From Acidobacteriota bacterium (GTDB taxonomy: Bacteria; Acidobacteriota; Blastocatellia; Pyrinomonadales; Pyrinomonadaceae): a stretch of DNA of 64,000 nucleotides. The position numbers and the translations under genes are program-made. Where the stretch lies: contig JAIVJV010000009.1 of assembly GCA_020199835.1 (NCBI GenBank), positions 1,081,090-1,145,089 on the forward strand, read 5' to 3'. The notes under the pieces are model-generated. The model made no database searches. It saw only the letters and a program-made list of their open reading frames with translations, and was not told the DNA's origin. Below are positions 16,657-25,043 of this stretch, in pieces; position 1 is the stretch's first letter; each line of letters begins with the position of its first letter.

Positions 16657-18093
16657 ATGGAATGCCTCACCTCTGTGCAACTCCGGCCGCACGTCGGTAC
16701 GCGCACCATAGGTAAGAAGCTCTGTCTTATTAATCAAAAGAGCAGGGAAATATGGCTCTGTGGCGGGATCAGTCCACGCATCTGGGAAAGGCTTCAGCAA
16801 GGGCAGAGCATTCCCCGGATTAACGACGAGTTGAGCGCGAAATACCGTGTGCCGGTCGAGAGAGTGGCAGGCGACGTCAATACCTTTCTCGAACAACTAT
16901 GGCAGCGACGGATTATCGATCTGCCGGGCCGCGAGCACATCACTGACGAACAGCGCGCCGAGATGTTGACGGAAGAGGCGCACAACAAGAACGGCCGGTT
17001 ATATGAGGAGGCCGTGGCCGCGAACACGTTGTTCCGTGTTTGGCTCGATCTGCTTATTCCCTGTAATTTGCGCTGTCGACACTGTTATCTCGACTTCAGC
17101 GAGAAAGATATTGTGCCGTTCCCTGAAGTCTGTAGTTACCTGGACCAACTGGCCGAGCATGGCTGTCCCGAGCTCGTACTCACCGGCGGAGAGATATTCC
17201 TCAGAAAAGATCTTTTGGACATCGTAGCTTACGCGGAGAGTAAAGGGTTTCTATTCGACCTCTACACCAACGCCAATTTCATCGATAAGAAAAAAGCGGA
17301 TCAACTCGCAAAGCACCTCATCAGTACCGTCCAGATCAGCATCTACGGCACTACCGCTCCAATTCACGAAGCTGTTACGAAAAAGGCCGGCACCTTTGAG
17401 AAGAGCATTACGGCCGCGAAGCTGCTCATTGAACGCGGCATTCCGGTCCGGTTGGAGTATCACATCCAGAAAGACAACTTCGAGGATGCGTTCAAGTTTC
17501 CGGAATTCGCGACCGCAATGGGAGCCTCTTACACTTTTGATTCAAAACTGGTTCCCAATCGCAACGGCGATACAGAGTTGCTTCAGTATGGCGTGTCGGT
17601 TCAGCAACAAGCTGAGATTTACAAAGCGGGGTTGATGAAACGCGAGGCCAAGTTTGTCTGTACGGCCGCTGTTTCCAAGGCCAGAATCAGCGCGCACGGC
17701 GATATCTATCCGTGCGAGCTAATCAACACCGCGGTTGTCGGAAACTTGAAGCAGCACACACTCAAGGAGATCTGGGATTCGAAATGGCGCACCAGCCTGC
17801 GCGAGAAGATCCTCTCTTACAAACCAAACCGCTGCGGCGGCTGCAATCACGTATCCGATTGTGAGCCTTGCGCGGCAATGAGAGGTTTTTATCTCCATGA
17901 ACAGCACATGGAGGATCCGGTTTCGGAAGCTTGCATGCTGACCACGGCCAGTCTTCTTGCTCAAGGTAAAGAGCTGGAAGAGAACTCACCCTTCAGAACA
18001 CTTAGCGGTGAGCCTTCTTGCGTCTCGACCATATTGGCGCAGACGCAAGTGCCGGGGCGACGGGCTTCACTCCCGATACTACGCGGAGTGTGA
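16657..18093 (+). CDS. Radical SAM/SPASM peptide-modifying enzyme with N-terminal PqqD-like domain (second)
   Basis: A 478-residue paralogue-like partner of the preceding enzyme. A PqqD-like domain spans about 8-90 (IGKKLCLINQKSREIWLCGG, VNTFLEQLWQRRIIDL). The radical SAM motif LLIPCNLRCRHCYL has Cys136, Cys140 and Cys143, then LTGGEIFLR. SPASM cysteines are 335, 353, 393, 396, 402, 405 and 426. ATG 16657 has a strong site (TTTAGGAGGG) overlapping the stop of the first enzyme, 11 bases before, so the two are co-translated. The frame extends upstream to 16510 but that part lies over the first gene. The two may act in sequence or as a complex on the 18156 peptide, which is an inference. Confidence 0.9.
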   Translation: MECLTSVQLRPHVGTRTIGKKLCLINQKSREIWLCGGISPRIWERLQQGQSIPRINDELSAKYRVPVERVAGDVNTFLEQLWQRRIIDLPGREHITDEQRAEMLTEEAHNKNGRLYEEAVAANTLFRVWLDLLIPCNLRCRHCYLDFSEKDIVPFPEVCSYLDQLAEHGCPELVLTGGEIFLRKDLLDIVAYAESKGFLFDLYTNANFIDKKKADQLAKHLISTVQISIYGTTAPIHEAVTKKAGTFEKSITAAKLLIERGIPVRLEYHIQKDNFEDAFKFPEFATAMGASYTFDSKLVPNRNGDTELLQYGVSVQQQAEIYKAGLMKREAKFVCTAAVSKARISAHGDIYPCELINTAVVGNLKQHTLKEIWDSKWRTSLREKILSYKPNRCGGCNHVSDCEPCAAMRGFYLHEQHMEDPVSEACMLTTASLLAQGKELEENSPFRTLSGEPSCVSTILAQTQVPGRRASLPILRGV

Positions 18094-18155
18094 GTGGCTC
18101 AGTAGCAGCACCATTAGTTTGTTTTATATCTTTTAGGAAAGGAGGCACGCACATC

Positions 18156-18269
18156 ATGGATAACAACGAAGATATCTATCTCGAACCGACTGTCGAACTG
18201 AGTTCAGATGACAGCGCGGCTAACGGACAACAGAGCGAGCCGGTGATCATTTGTGTGTCTGGGTGTTAA
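18156..18269 (+). CDS. Candidate RiPP precursor peptide (37 residues)
   Basis: A short gene with a very strong Shine-Dalgarno (GGAAAGGAGGC, ending 9 bases before ATG 18156). The peptide has an acidic N-terminal part (DNNEDIYLEPTVELSSDD), a small polar linker (SAANGQQ) and the C-terminal SEPVIICVSGC with two cysteines, the last being the final residue. An acidic leader and a short Cys-containing core are usual for substrates of radical SAM/SPASM enzymes. It lies between the two such enzymes and the exporter. I know no named family for it. The leader/core boundary around NGQQ/SEP is a guess. Confidence 0.75.
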   Translation: MDNNEDIYLEPTVELSSDDSAANGQQSEPVIICVSGC

Positions 18270-18289
18270 TTCCTCAGACCCACCTTCCG

Positions 18290-18337
18290 GATGGGGTATT
18301 TAGAATGGAGCCTGTCAAGCCTTCTCTATACCCCATC
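18290..18337 (+). promoter_or_regulatory. Hairpin between precursor and exporter genes
   Basis: GATGGGGTAT (18290-18299) and ATACCCCATC (18328-18337) are perfect 10-base complements with a 28-base loop. It lies 20 bases past the peptide stop and 50 before the exporter start. No T-run follows, so a leaky attenuator or an mRNA-stabilising stem that makes the peptide message more abundant than the exporter message is more likely than full termination. Confidence 0.6.
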
Positions 18338-18387
18338 TGCTTATCTGTCTCACCGTTCTGCCGGTTCGAGATAGGCAAATAGAATAT

Positions 18388-20202
18388 ATGCGGAAGTCTG
18401 AAAACTCCAACCTGACGATTATCAAGCGCTTCGTCCCTTTTACACGGCCCTATTTTAAAAAATATGCGCTGGCGATTCTGCTTTTAATCATTACCTCGCT
18501 ACTCTCGCTACTGCCGCCGTTTCTGCTGAAGATCATCATCGACGACGCGATAAAAAACGGTCAGGCGCACCTGCTCGACCTCATCACTCTGGCAATGGCA
18601 GCAGCCATCATTGCTGCCGGCACCTCAAGAGGAGTGATGGAATATATACATGAGTGGGTCAGCGCCAGGTTTATCTTCGATTTGCGCCGCTACTTATTCA
18701 ATCTTATTCAAAGCCAGTCAATGGATTTCTTTTCCTCGGTCAAGGTGGGGGATATCCTGGGCCGCTTGCGAGTAGATATTACCGCTGTCTACGGAGTGTT
18801 AGTGAATACGATGCTGGGCGCCATCAGTGAGGCGGTTCAGATCATCGGGATCGCAGTGTTGCTGTTCTATCTGGACGTAAGACTCGCACTGATCGCCATC
18901 CTGTTTATTCCGCCGCTATATGTCGTTCTCACTTTTACAGGCAAACGTCTGCGCCAGCTCAGCCGCGTTACGCGTGACAAGGACGTGGCCCTGCTGGACT
19001 TCTTCCAGGAACGAATCTCCAACATAGGTGTCATTAAGATCTTTCATCGGGAGCGACACGAAGATCGAAGGCACGCTGAGCTTAGCGAAGACTTTATTCA
19101 AGCGACGCTCGGGAGAGTGAAATACAAGTTTACCTCGATGTTTCTGATCGGCACTATCACCTCGGTGGCGAGTGTGGTTGTGATCTGGTACGGCGGCCAC
19201 CAGGTAATCAACGGCGCACTCTCATTCGGTAGCCTGATCGCTTTTTACCTCTACGTTGTCCGTCTTTACACGCCGATTCAGTCGCTCGCCAATCGAGGTA
19301 TTGAGGTCTATAACGGCATGGCCTCGGCCGACAGACTGATCGAATACATGGACCTGAAACCGACCGTCCGCGAATCGGAACGACCGGTCCGGCTCAAAAG
19401 TGTTCGTGGTGAAATACATTTTGACAAGGTCTCATTCACCTATCCAAACAGCACTAACCCCGTTATCAATAATCTTTCCCTGGACATACCTGCGGGGCAG
19501 AAGGTTGCATTGGTGGGTTCGAGCGGCGCCGGCAAAACAACTCTCGTAAATCTTCTGTGTCGCCTTTATGAAGTCGACTCGGGAAGCATCAGCATCGATT
19601 GCCACGACATCCGCGAGCTAGCGTTTGACAGTCTCTACGATTCGCTGGGCGTCGTCTCGCAAGACACTTTCCTTTTCAACTCAACCATCGAGGAGAACAT
19701 CAGGTTCGGACGAGTTGATGCTTCTCACGAAGAAGTAGTCGAGGCAGCGAAGAAAGCTCACCTCCACGACTTCATTCTCAGTCTGCCTGCCGGATACAAC
19801 ACTGTCGTGGGCGCGCGCGGAATGAAGTTATCAGGCGGCCAGCGCCAGCGGCTGGCGATCGCGCGGATGGTCTTGAAAGATGCGAAGATTTGGATACTCG
19901 ACGAGTTTACTTCCTCGCTCGATTCGAGCTCGGAGAATGTTGTCTATCAGAACCTGGAACCGTTACTGCAAAACAAAACGACGCTGATCATCGCGCACCG
20001 TTTCTCAACCATTCTTTCGGCCGATCGCGTTGTCGTTATCCATGACGGCAACATCATTGAGGCGGGCACGCACGCGCATCTGTACCGGTTGGACGGTGTG
20101 TACAGGAAGCTGTTTGACACGCAGTTTCGACATAACAGGATGTTTATGGACATCGACCAGATTCACGATTCACTCACGACCGCGGGAGCACCATCAGCAT
20201 GA
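18388..20202 (+). CDS. ABC exporter, fused membrane and ATPase domains
   Basis: A 604-residue half-transporter. Six hydrophobic segments fill residues 20-310 (the family's type I exporter fold). The nucleotide-binding domain has Walker A GSSGAGKTT near 377, a Q-loop, signature LSGGQRQRLAIAR, Walker B IWILDEF and the H-loop IIAHRF. It starts directly with the membrane part, so the C39 protease found on many bacteriocin exporters is absent. It most likely exports the modified peptide(s) of this locus. Its stop overlaps the next gene's start as ATGA. Confidence 0.93.
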   Translation: MRKSENSNLTIIKRFVPFTRPYFKKYALAILLLIITSLLSLLPPFLLKIIIDDAIKNGQAHLLDLITLAMAAAIIAAGTSRGVMEYIHEWVSARFIFDLRRYLFNLIQSQSMDFFSSVKVGDILGRLRVDITAVYGVLVNTMLGAISEAVQIIGIAVLLFYLDVRLALIAILFIPPLYVVLTFTGKRLRQLSRVTRDKDVALLDFFQERISNIGVIKIFHRERHEDRRHAELSEDFIQATLGRVKYKFTSMFLIGTITSVASVVVIWYGGHQVINGALSFGSLIAFYLYVVRLYTPIQSLANRGIEVYNGMASADRLIEYMDLKPTVRESERPVRLKSVRGEIHFDKVSFTYPNSTNPVINNLSLDIPAGQKVALVGSSGAGKTTLVNLLCRLYEVDSGSISIDCHDIRELAFDSLYDSLGVVSQDTFLFNSTIEENIRFGRVDASHEEVVEAAKKAHLHDFILSLPAGYNTVVGARGMKLSGGQRQRLAIARMVLKDAKIWILDEFTSSLDSSSENVVYQNLEPLLQNKTTLIIAHRFSTILSADRVVVIHDGNIIEAGTHAHLYRLDGVYRKLFDTQFRHNRMFMDIDQIHDSLTTAGAPSA

Positions 20203-22178
20203 GTGTGCTGTATAACATTTCCAGGGAAGCGACGGCGCCGGTTGCGCGGAACCTCATTGTTCCGGCAAAGGATCCGATCGCTCTCGTCTACATGCCATGG
20301 GGTTCAGTGTCGCGCGGGTCGATTGCGATTGGCATCTTGAAGGAGTGCGCCAAACAGATTGGTGTTAAGCCCGACGTCCACTACCTGAATATCAAGTTTG
20401 CGGAGAAGATCGGCCTCGAACTTTACGAATCAATTTCCGAAGCTTCCGCTTTCTTTCCGGAATGGTTTTTCTCGTCAGTGCTTTTCGGGCCCCAGGGACT
20501 CGGCTTGCTGAAAAACTCCTGGGAGGATCTACTCAGCACGGAACTGGGCAGCAAAATGGCCGAGCGATTGAAGGAGTTGACCAATGGTTCCGAAGAGTTA
20601 TGCCTCAGTATAGTTAACGACTACGTGCCACAGTTCATTGACGAATGTCTGACGAGCATCGACTGGTCGCAGTATAGAGTAATCGGCTTCTCAGCAACGT
20701 TCGCCCAAACGCTTGCCTCGCTGCTGCTCGCTAAACAGATCAAGGATCGTTATCCGCATATCAAGATTGTGCTGGGCGGCGCCAACGTAGATTCTGAAAT
20801 GGGTTTCGAAGTGATCAAGGCGTTCGACTGGATCGACTACGTTGTGCACGGCGAGGCTGAACGAAGTTTCCCGCAATTGCTTAATAATATTTACAACGAG
20901 AACGATTCGCAGAAGATTCCAGGTGTTTCGGTACGTCGCGGCACGGAAATCGAACCCGGCTTCAACGACGCCCAACTGCTGCGTGATCTTAACGAATCTC
21001 CAATGCCTGACTACTCGGATTACATCAAAGAGGCGCAGCGGGCCAATATTGACAAGCGTCTTCGCATTAAACTCTCTTTTGAATCTTCGCGCGGTTGCTG
21101 GTGGGGCGCGAAAGCTCATTGCACGTTCTGCGGCTTGAACGCGAACAACATGGCGTTTCGCAAAAAGGAGCCTGGCAGGGTTTATGAAGAGATCCTGAAG
21201 TTGGCGGGACAGTACCGCTGTCTGACGCTAAATGCGACCGACAACATTCTGGACATGGGGTATTTCAAGCAACTGCTGCCGCGTTTGGCTGAGGCAAACT
21301 TTGATCTGTCGCTCTTCTATGAAGTGAAGGCCAACCTCACACGCGAGCAGGTTCGCAAACTCGCGGCGTCCGGCATAAATAAAATCCAACCCGGAATCGA
21401 GAGCTTTGATACGGACTTGCTGCGGCTGATGCGCAAAGGCGTTACCGCTATTCAAAACATTCAACTACTCAAATGGTGCTACGAGGATGGCATCGATCCT
21501 TACTGGAATGTTTTGTACGGCTTTCCCGGCGAGCGTCCCGAGCAATACAAGGATCTGCCGCGACTGCTCCGCTTGTTGTCTCACCTGCGGCCACCCAGCG
21601 GTATCTCGCCGGTGATCTTTGAGCGATTCAGCCCGTATCACTTCGACAAAGACAAGTTCAAGCTTACGCTCACGCCGTTTCCGCTTTACCCGATGCTTTA
21701 TCCGGCGCCCGTCGACTACGACAAAGTCGCTTACTACTTCAACGGCAAGTGGGAAGACCAAACCATGGATCCGCAGGAGTACATCAGTCCGTCACTCGAG
21801 GTTTACCAGGAGTGGCAAGCTCGTTGGAACGAGGGCCGGACAGTTTTCTATTACGAGAAGGGGCCTGGGTTTCTTACGCTTTATGACAACCGTCCGCTTG
21901 AGAAAGGCGCCGGGCTGCGTTTGCGGCGGCTGAATTTGAGTGAGAGACAGGCTCGGGTCTATCTCTTCTGCGACGAGAAGCGACCATTTAACGCCATCCA
22001 TCAGATGGTGAACGAGGGCAGTGAGAATCCGCTTCCGGAAGACAAGCTTCGCATTTTGTTGGATCAGTTTGTGAACCAGGGACTGATGTTCTTGGAGGAT
22101 GATTGTTACTTATCACTTGCGGTGAAGAAGAGTGCGGTAAAAAGCCACATCCGCGCCAGCGCAGATGGCAATCAATAG
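20199..22178 (+). CDS. B12-binding radical SAM enzyme, RiPP maturation protein 1 type
   Basis: A 659-residue protein. An N-terminal cobalamin-binding-like Rossmann region covers about 155-250 (VIGFSATFAQTLASLLLA, KIVLGGANVD, YVVHGEAE). The radical SAM cluster motif is SSRGCWWGAKAHCTFCGLN, with Cys300, Cys308 and Cys311, a CX7CX2C spacing instead of the common CX3CX2C. This spacing and sequence mark the 'RiPP maturation radical SAM protein 1' family (from memory, TIGR03975), which includes peptide C-methyltransferases. The C-terminal third has no identified fold. It overlaps the exporter gene by 4 bases. Its substrate could be the 37-residue peptide, the lanthipeptide, or both. Confidence 0.9.
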   Translation: MSVLYNISREATAPVARNLIVPAKDPIALVYMPWGSVSRGSIAIGILKECAKQIGVKPDVHYLNIKFAEKIGLELYESISEASAFFPEWFFSSVLFGPQGLGLLKNSWEDLLSTELGSKMAERLKELTNGSEELCLSIVNDYVPQFIDECLTSIDWSQYRVIGFSATFAQTLASLLLAKQIKDRYPHIKIVLGGANVDSEMGFEVIKAFDWIDYVVHGEAERSFPQLLNNIYNENDSQKIPGVSVRRGTEIEPGFNDAQLLRDLNESPMPDYSDYIKEAQRANIDKRLRIKLSFESSRGCWWGAKAHCTFCGLNANNMAFRKKEPGRVYEEILKLAGQYRCLTLNATDNILDMGYFKQLLPRLAEANFDLSLFYEVKANLTREQVRKLAASGINKIQPGIESFDTDLLRLMRKGVTAIQNIQLLKWCYEDGIDPYWNVLYGFPGERPEQYKDLPRLLRLLSHLRPPSGISPVIFERFSPYHFDKDKFKLTLTPFPLYPMLYPAPVDYDKVAYYFNGKWEDQTMDPQEYISPSLEVYQEWQARWNEGRTVFYYEKGPGFLTLYDNRPLEKGAGLRLRRLNLSERQARVYLFCDEKRPFNAIHQMVNEGSENPLPEDKLRILLDQFVNQGLMFLEDDCYLSLAVKKSAVKSHIRASADGNQ

Positions 22179-22280
22179 GTGAATTTGCAGTCCTCTGGAG
22201 GGAGTGCTTGCCACGGGAATGTTAGACCATTAAAATTACTTAACTCTCAACGAACGAAACCTCTAGGGGGATGTTTTGAA

Positions 22281-24707
22281 ATGCAGTTCTTGATGCAGGA
22301 TCTTCGTTATGCGTTAAGAATGTTCCGCAGAAACTGGGGCTTCACACTCACTGCCGTAATGGTTATGGCGCTCAGCATCTGCGCCACCGTGGCCATCTTC
22401 AGTGCAGTAAACGCCATCATTCTACGACCCCTGCCTTACCACAATTCAGAACGTCTGGTGACGGTCTGGGGCACGCAGCCCAAGGTGCCCAAGGTTCCAA
22501 CTTCACCGGCCGAATTTCTCGACTGGAAGACACAGACTACAACGTTTGACGCGATGGCTGCTTTCAGCGGCCAGAGCTTCAACCTTACGGGCGCGGGTGA
22601 GCCGGAACGTATCGAAGGTGCGGTAGTCTCACCGGGTTTTTTCCAGGTACTGGAGATGCAGCCGCTCCTCGGCCGCTCCTTCAACGAAAGCGACGAGCAG
22701 GGTAGCGGCAATCGCCTGGCGCTCATCAGTGAAGGACTTTGGCGCCGGCGCTTCGGCGGTGATAACACCATCATTGGATCCAGGCTACTGCTGAATGATG
22801 AAAGCTTCGAAGTTGTCGGCGTGATGGCGCAGGATTTTCAGTTTCCGGAGCGGGTCGATCTTTGGGTTGGCCCAAAACAGATAGTGCCCGAACCGCCGGT
22901 CAGGCTGCCGGGCAACATCCTCGAGATGCGCAACGTTCGTTATCTCGGAACAGTGGCGCGACTCAAGCCTGGTGTAAAACTCCCGCAGGCCCAGGCTGAC
23001 ATGAGCGCGATTGCGGCGCGTTTGGCGCAACAGTATCCAGCCACCAACGAACAACACGAAGTCAAACTGGTCGCTTTGAAAGAAGAGATCGTCGGGAACG
23101 TAAAGCCAGTGCTCTTCATGCTGCTTGGTGCGACGGTTCTGGTACTGCTCACTTCCTGTTCCAATGTCGGTAATCTCCTGTTGGGCCGTGCTCTCGCCCG
23201 GCGTAAGGAGATCAGCACTCGACTCGCGCTTGGCGCCAGCCGCCTCCGCATCGCCCAGCAAGTGTTGACGGAAAGCGTGCTGCTCTCGCTGATAGCAGGC
23301 GGACTCGGATTGCTGCTGGCGCGTTGGGCGATCAAGGCATTGATCGCGATTGGTCCAACAAACATACCGCGCGCCACGCAGATCAGTATCGATGGCACAG
23401 TCCTTTTGGTCACTTTGCTGATCTCTGTTTTGACCGGTATCAGTTTCGGGTTGGTGCCGGCACTGCAAACGAGGACCAGGCATCTCACGGAGGTGCTCAA
23501 CCAAGGCGCGCGCGGATCCAGTTCCGGGCCGGGCCAACATCGCGTTCGCAGTGCGCTGGTAGTCTCGCAGGTCGCCTTGAGTTTCGCCTTGTTAATCTGC
23601 GGTGGACTGATGTTCAAGAGTTTCTACCGGCTACAGAACGTCAACCTTGGTTTTGATCCGGACAGCGTCTTGACGATGCAGATCGCTCTGCCGCGCGCGA
23701 AGTATGTCGATCCGAACCAGGTAACCGGGTTTTACGAACAGGCATTGCAGCGACTGAGCTCGCTTCCAGGGGTGAAGAGTGTCGGGGCGATCAGCAAATT
23801 ACCATTGACGGGTACGGGGGTCAGTGGCGGCATTGTGATTGAAGGCCGGCCTGTTAATCCTTCCGAAGAGCTCAGAACGGAGCGGCGCATAGTTACCGAA
23901 GATTATTTTCGCGCGATGAGCGTACCGCTCAAGAGCGGAAGGTTTTTCAATGCGAACGACCGGAGCAATCCCAAGGTCGTTTTGATCAACGAGACCACGG
24001 CCAAGCGATACTGGAACGGCGAAGAGCCCGTGGGTCGGCGGATTCGCTTTCCGGAAGACAAGGACAAGTGGCTGGAGGTCGTGGGCGTGGTTGGCGACGT
24101 CAGGCAGTCGAGCATTGAAGCAGAGCCAAAACCCGAATTGTACATTCCGTATTTTCAGAGCCCGTCAAACAACATGACGGTTGTGGCAAAGATGAATGCC
24201 GGCGGTACTGGTTCGGCAGCTTCTTTTCGCAGTGAAGTTACGGCTGTCGACCGCAGCCAGCCCGTTTACAACATCAGAACCATGGGCCAGGTGGTAGATG
24301 AAGCGTTGGCACAGGCGCGTTTCAGTGTCGTACTGCTTGGCATTTTCGCGGCTACTGGTTTGTTGCTGGCGGTAGTTGGTCTGTACGGCGTGATGACCAC
24401 AGCAGTCGCGCAACGGACACATGAAATCGGCATCCGGATGGCTATTGGCGCACGGCCGGCAACGATCGTGAAGCTTATTTTGGTCCAGGGCGCGATACCG
24501 GTTCTGTTGGGACTGAGCTTGGGATTATTTTTAGCATTTGCCTTGACGCGGAGTCTCTCGAGTCTATTGTTCACGGTGCCCTCGGCGGATGTCAGCACGT
24601 ATCTGTTCGTGTCGGCATTTTTCCTGTTGCTGATGTTCGTGGCGAACCTGATTCCGGCGTACAGGGCCAGCAAGCTGAGTCCGGTGCTCGCGATCCGCGA
24701 GCCATAG
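22281..24707 (+). CDS. ADOP/MacB-type ABC permease
   Basis: About 808 residues. It starts MQFLMQDLRYALRMFRRNWGF, typical of acidobacterial duplicated orphan permeases. Two FtsX-like membrane modules are seen (LLGATVLVLLTSCSNVGNLLLGRALARRKE near 300 and the C-terminal LLGIFAATGLLLAVVGLYGVM) with a MacB-like periplasmic part between. No ATPase domain is present. GTG 22179 would add 34 residues of unlikely sequence; ATG 22281 has AGGGGGA upstream. Inside the RiPP locus it could serve peptide export or self-protection, but such permeases are abundant in acidobacteria. Confidence 0.88.
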   Translation: MQFLMQDLRYALRMFRRNWGFTLTAVMVMALSICATVAIFSAVNAIILRPLPYHNSERLVTVWGTQPKVPKVPTSPAEFLDWKTQTTTFDAMAAFSGQSFNLTGAGEPERIEGAVVSPGFFQVLEMQPLLGRSFNESDEQGSGNRLALISEGLWRRRFGGDNTIIGSRLLLNDESFEVVGVMAQDFQFPERVDLWVGPKQIVPEPPVRLPGNILEMRNVRYLGTVARLKPGVKLPQAQADMSAIAARLAQQYPATNEQHEVKLVALKEEIVGNVKPVLFMLLGATVLVLLTSCSNVGNLLLGRALARRKEISTRLALGASRLRIAQQVLTESVLLSLIAGGLGLLLARWAIKALIAIGPTNIPRATQISIDGTVLLVTLLISVLTGISFGLVPALQTRTRHLTEVLNQGARGSSSGPGQHRVRSALVVSQVALSFALLICGGLMFKSFYRLQNVNLGFDPDSVLTMQIALPRAKYVDPNQVTGFYEQALQRLSSLPGVKSVGAISKLPLTGTGVSGGIVIEGRPVNPSEELRTERRIVTEDYFRAMSVPLKSGRFFNANDRSNPKVVLINETTAKRYWNGEEPVGRRIRFPEDKDKWLEVVGVVGDVRQSSIEAEPKPELYIPYFQSPSNNMTVVAKMNAGGTGSAASFRSEVTAVDRSQPVYNIRTMGQVVDEALAQARFSVVLLGIFAATGLLLAVVGLYGVMTTAVAQRTHEIGIRMAIGARPATIVKLILVQGAIPVLLGLSLGLFLAFALTRSLSSLLFTVPSADVSTYLFVSAFFLLLMFVANLIPAYRASKLSPVLAIREP

Positions 24708-24767
24708 CCGCATTTCTAAAACGTCCAGCAAACGCGACTCACCCGATGAGTTTTCCGCTTTGGGTGA

Positions 24768-24773
24768 TATAAT
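24768..24773 (+). promoter_or_regulatory. Consensus -10 box upstream of lanthipeptide gene
   Basis: A perfect TATAAT occurs 86 bases before the lanA start, in the 151-base gap after the permease. The -35 region is not convincing. It suggests that lanA-lanM can be transcribed independently of the radical SAM genes. Confidence 0.45.
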
Positions 24774-24858
24774 GCGGCCTGCCCATCCCGACCAGGCAAA
24801 CACGCACACCTCCCTTTCGTCCCAGTACGTCTCACACCTTAAACGTAGGGGGAAAAAC

Positions 24859-25038
24859 ATGAACGACACATTAGATGGAGCGGAGTTGGTTGCACAGTGG
24901 CGCAACGGAGAAGAGGATAATCCCGCAGGTCCGCTATTTGCCGCTGGGGAGTTCGCGGAAACGGATATCGTTAACGCAGCTCCAGGGTATACCTGTGGCA
25001 CCTATTGCACCGGCTCGATCAGAGTTCAGTGCTGCTGA
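24859..25038 (+). CDS. lanA: Class II lanthipeptide precursor
   Basis: A 59-residue peptide starting MNDTLDGAELVAQWRN, with a middle NPAGPLFAAGEFAETDIV typical in feel of class II leaders and a C-terminal GYTCGTYCTGSIRVQCC. The last 17 residues hold three Thr, one Ser and four Cys, enough for up to four (methyl)lanthionine rings. ATG 24859 follows TAGGGGGAAAAAC. lanM begins 5 bases after its TGA. The cleavage point near NAA/PGY is inferred. No other precursor is seen near lanM. Confidence 0.88.
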   Translation: MNDTLDGAELVAQWRNGEEDNPAGPLFAAGEFAETDIVNAAPGYTCGTYCTGSIRVQCC

Positions 25039-25043
25039 GTTAA

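Noticed and set aside
22179..22280. Small Cys-containing frame after the B12 enzyme as another precursor
   Set aside because: It is in frame with the permease without a stop between and lacks its own ribosome site; the permease starts at 22281.
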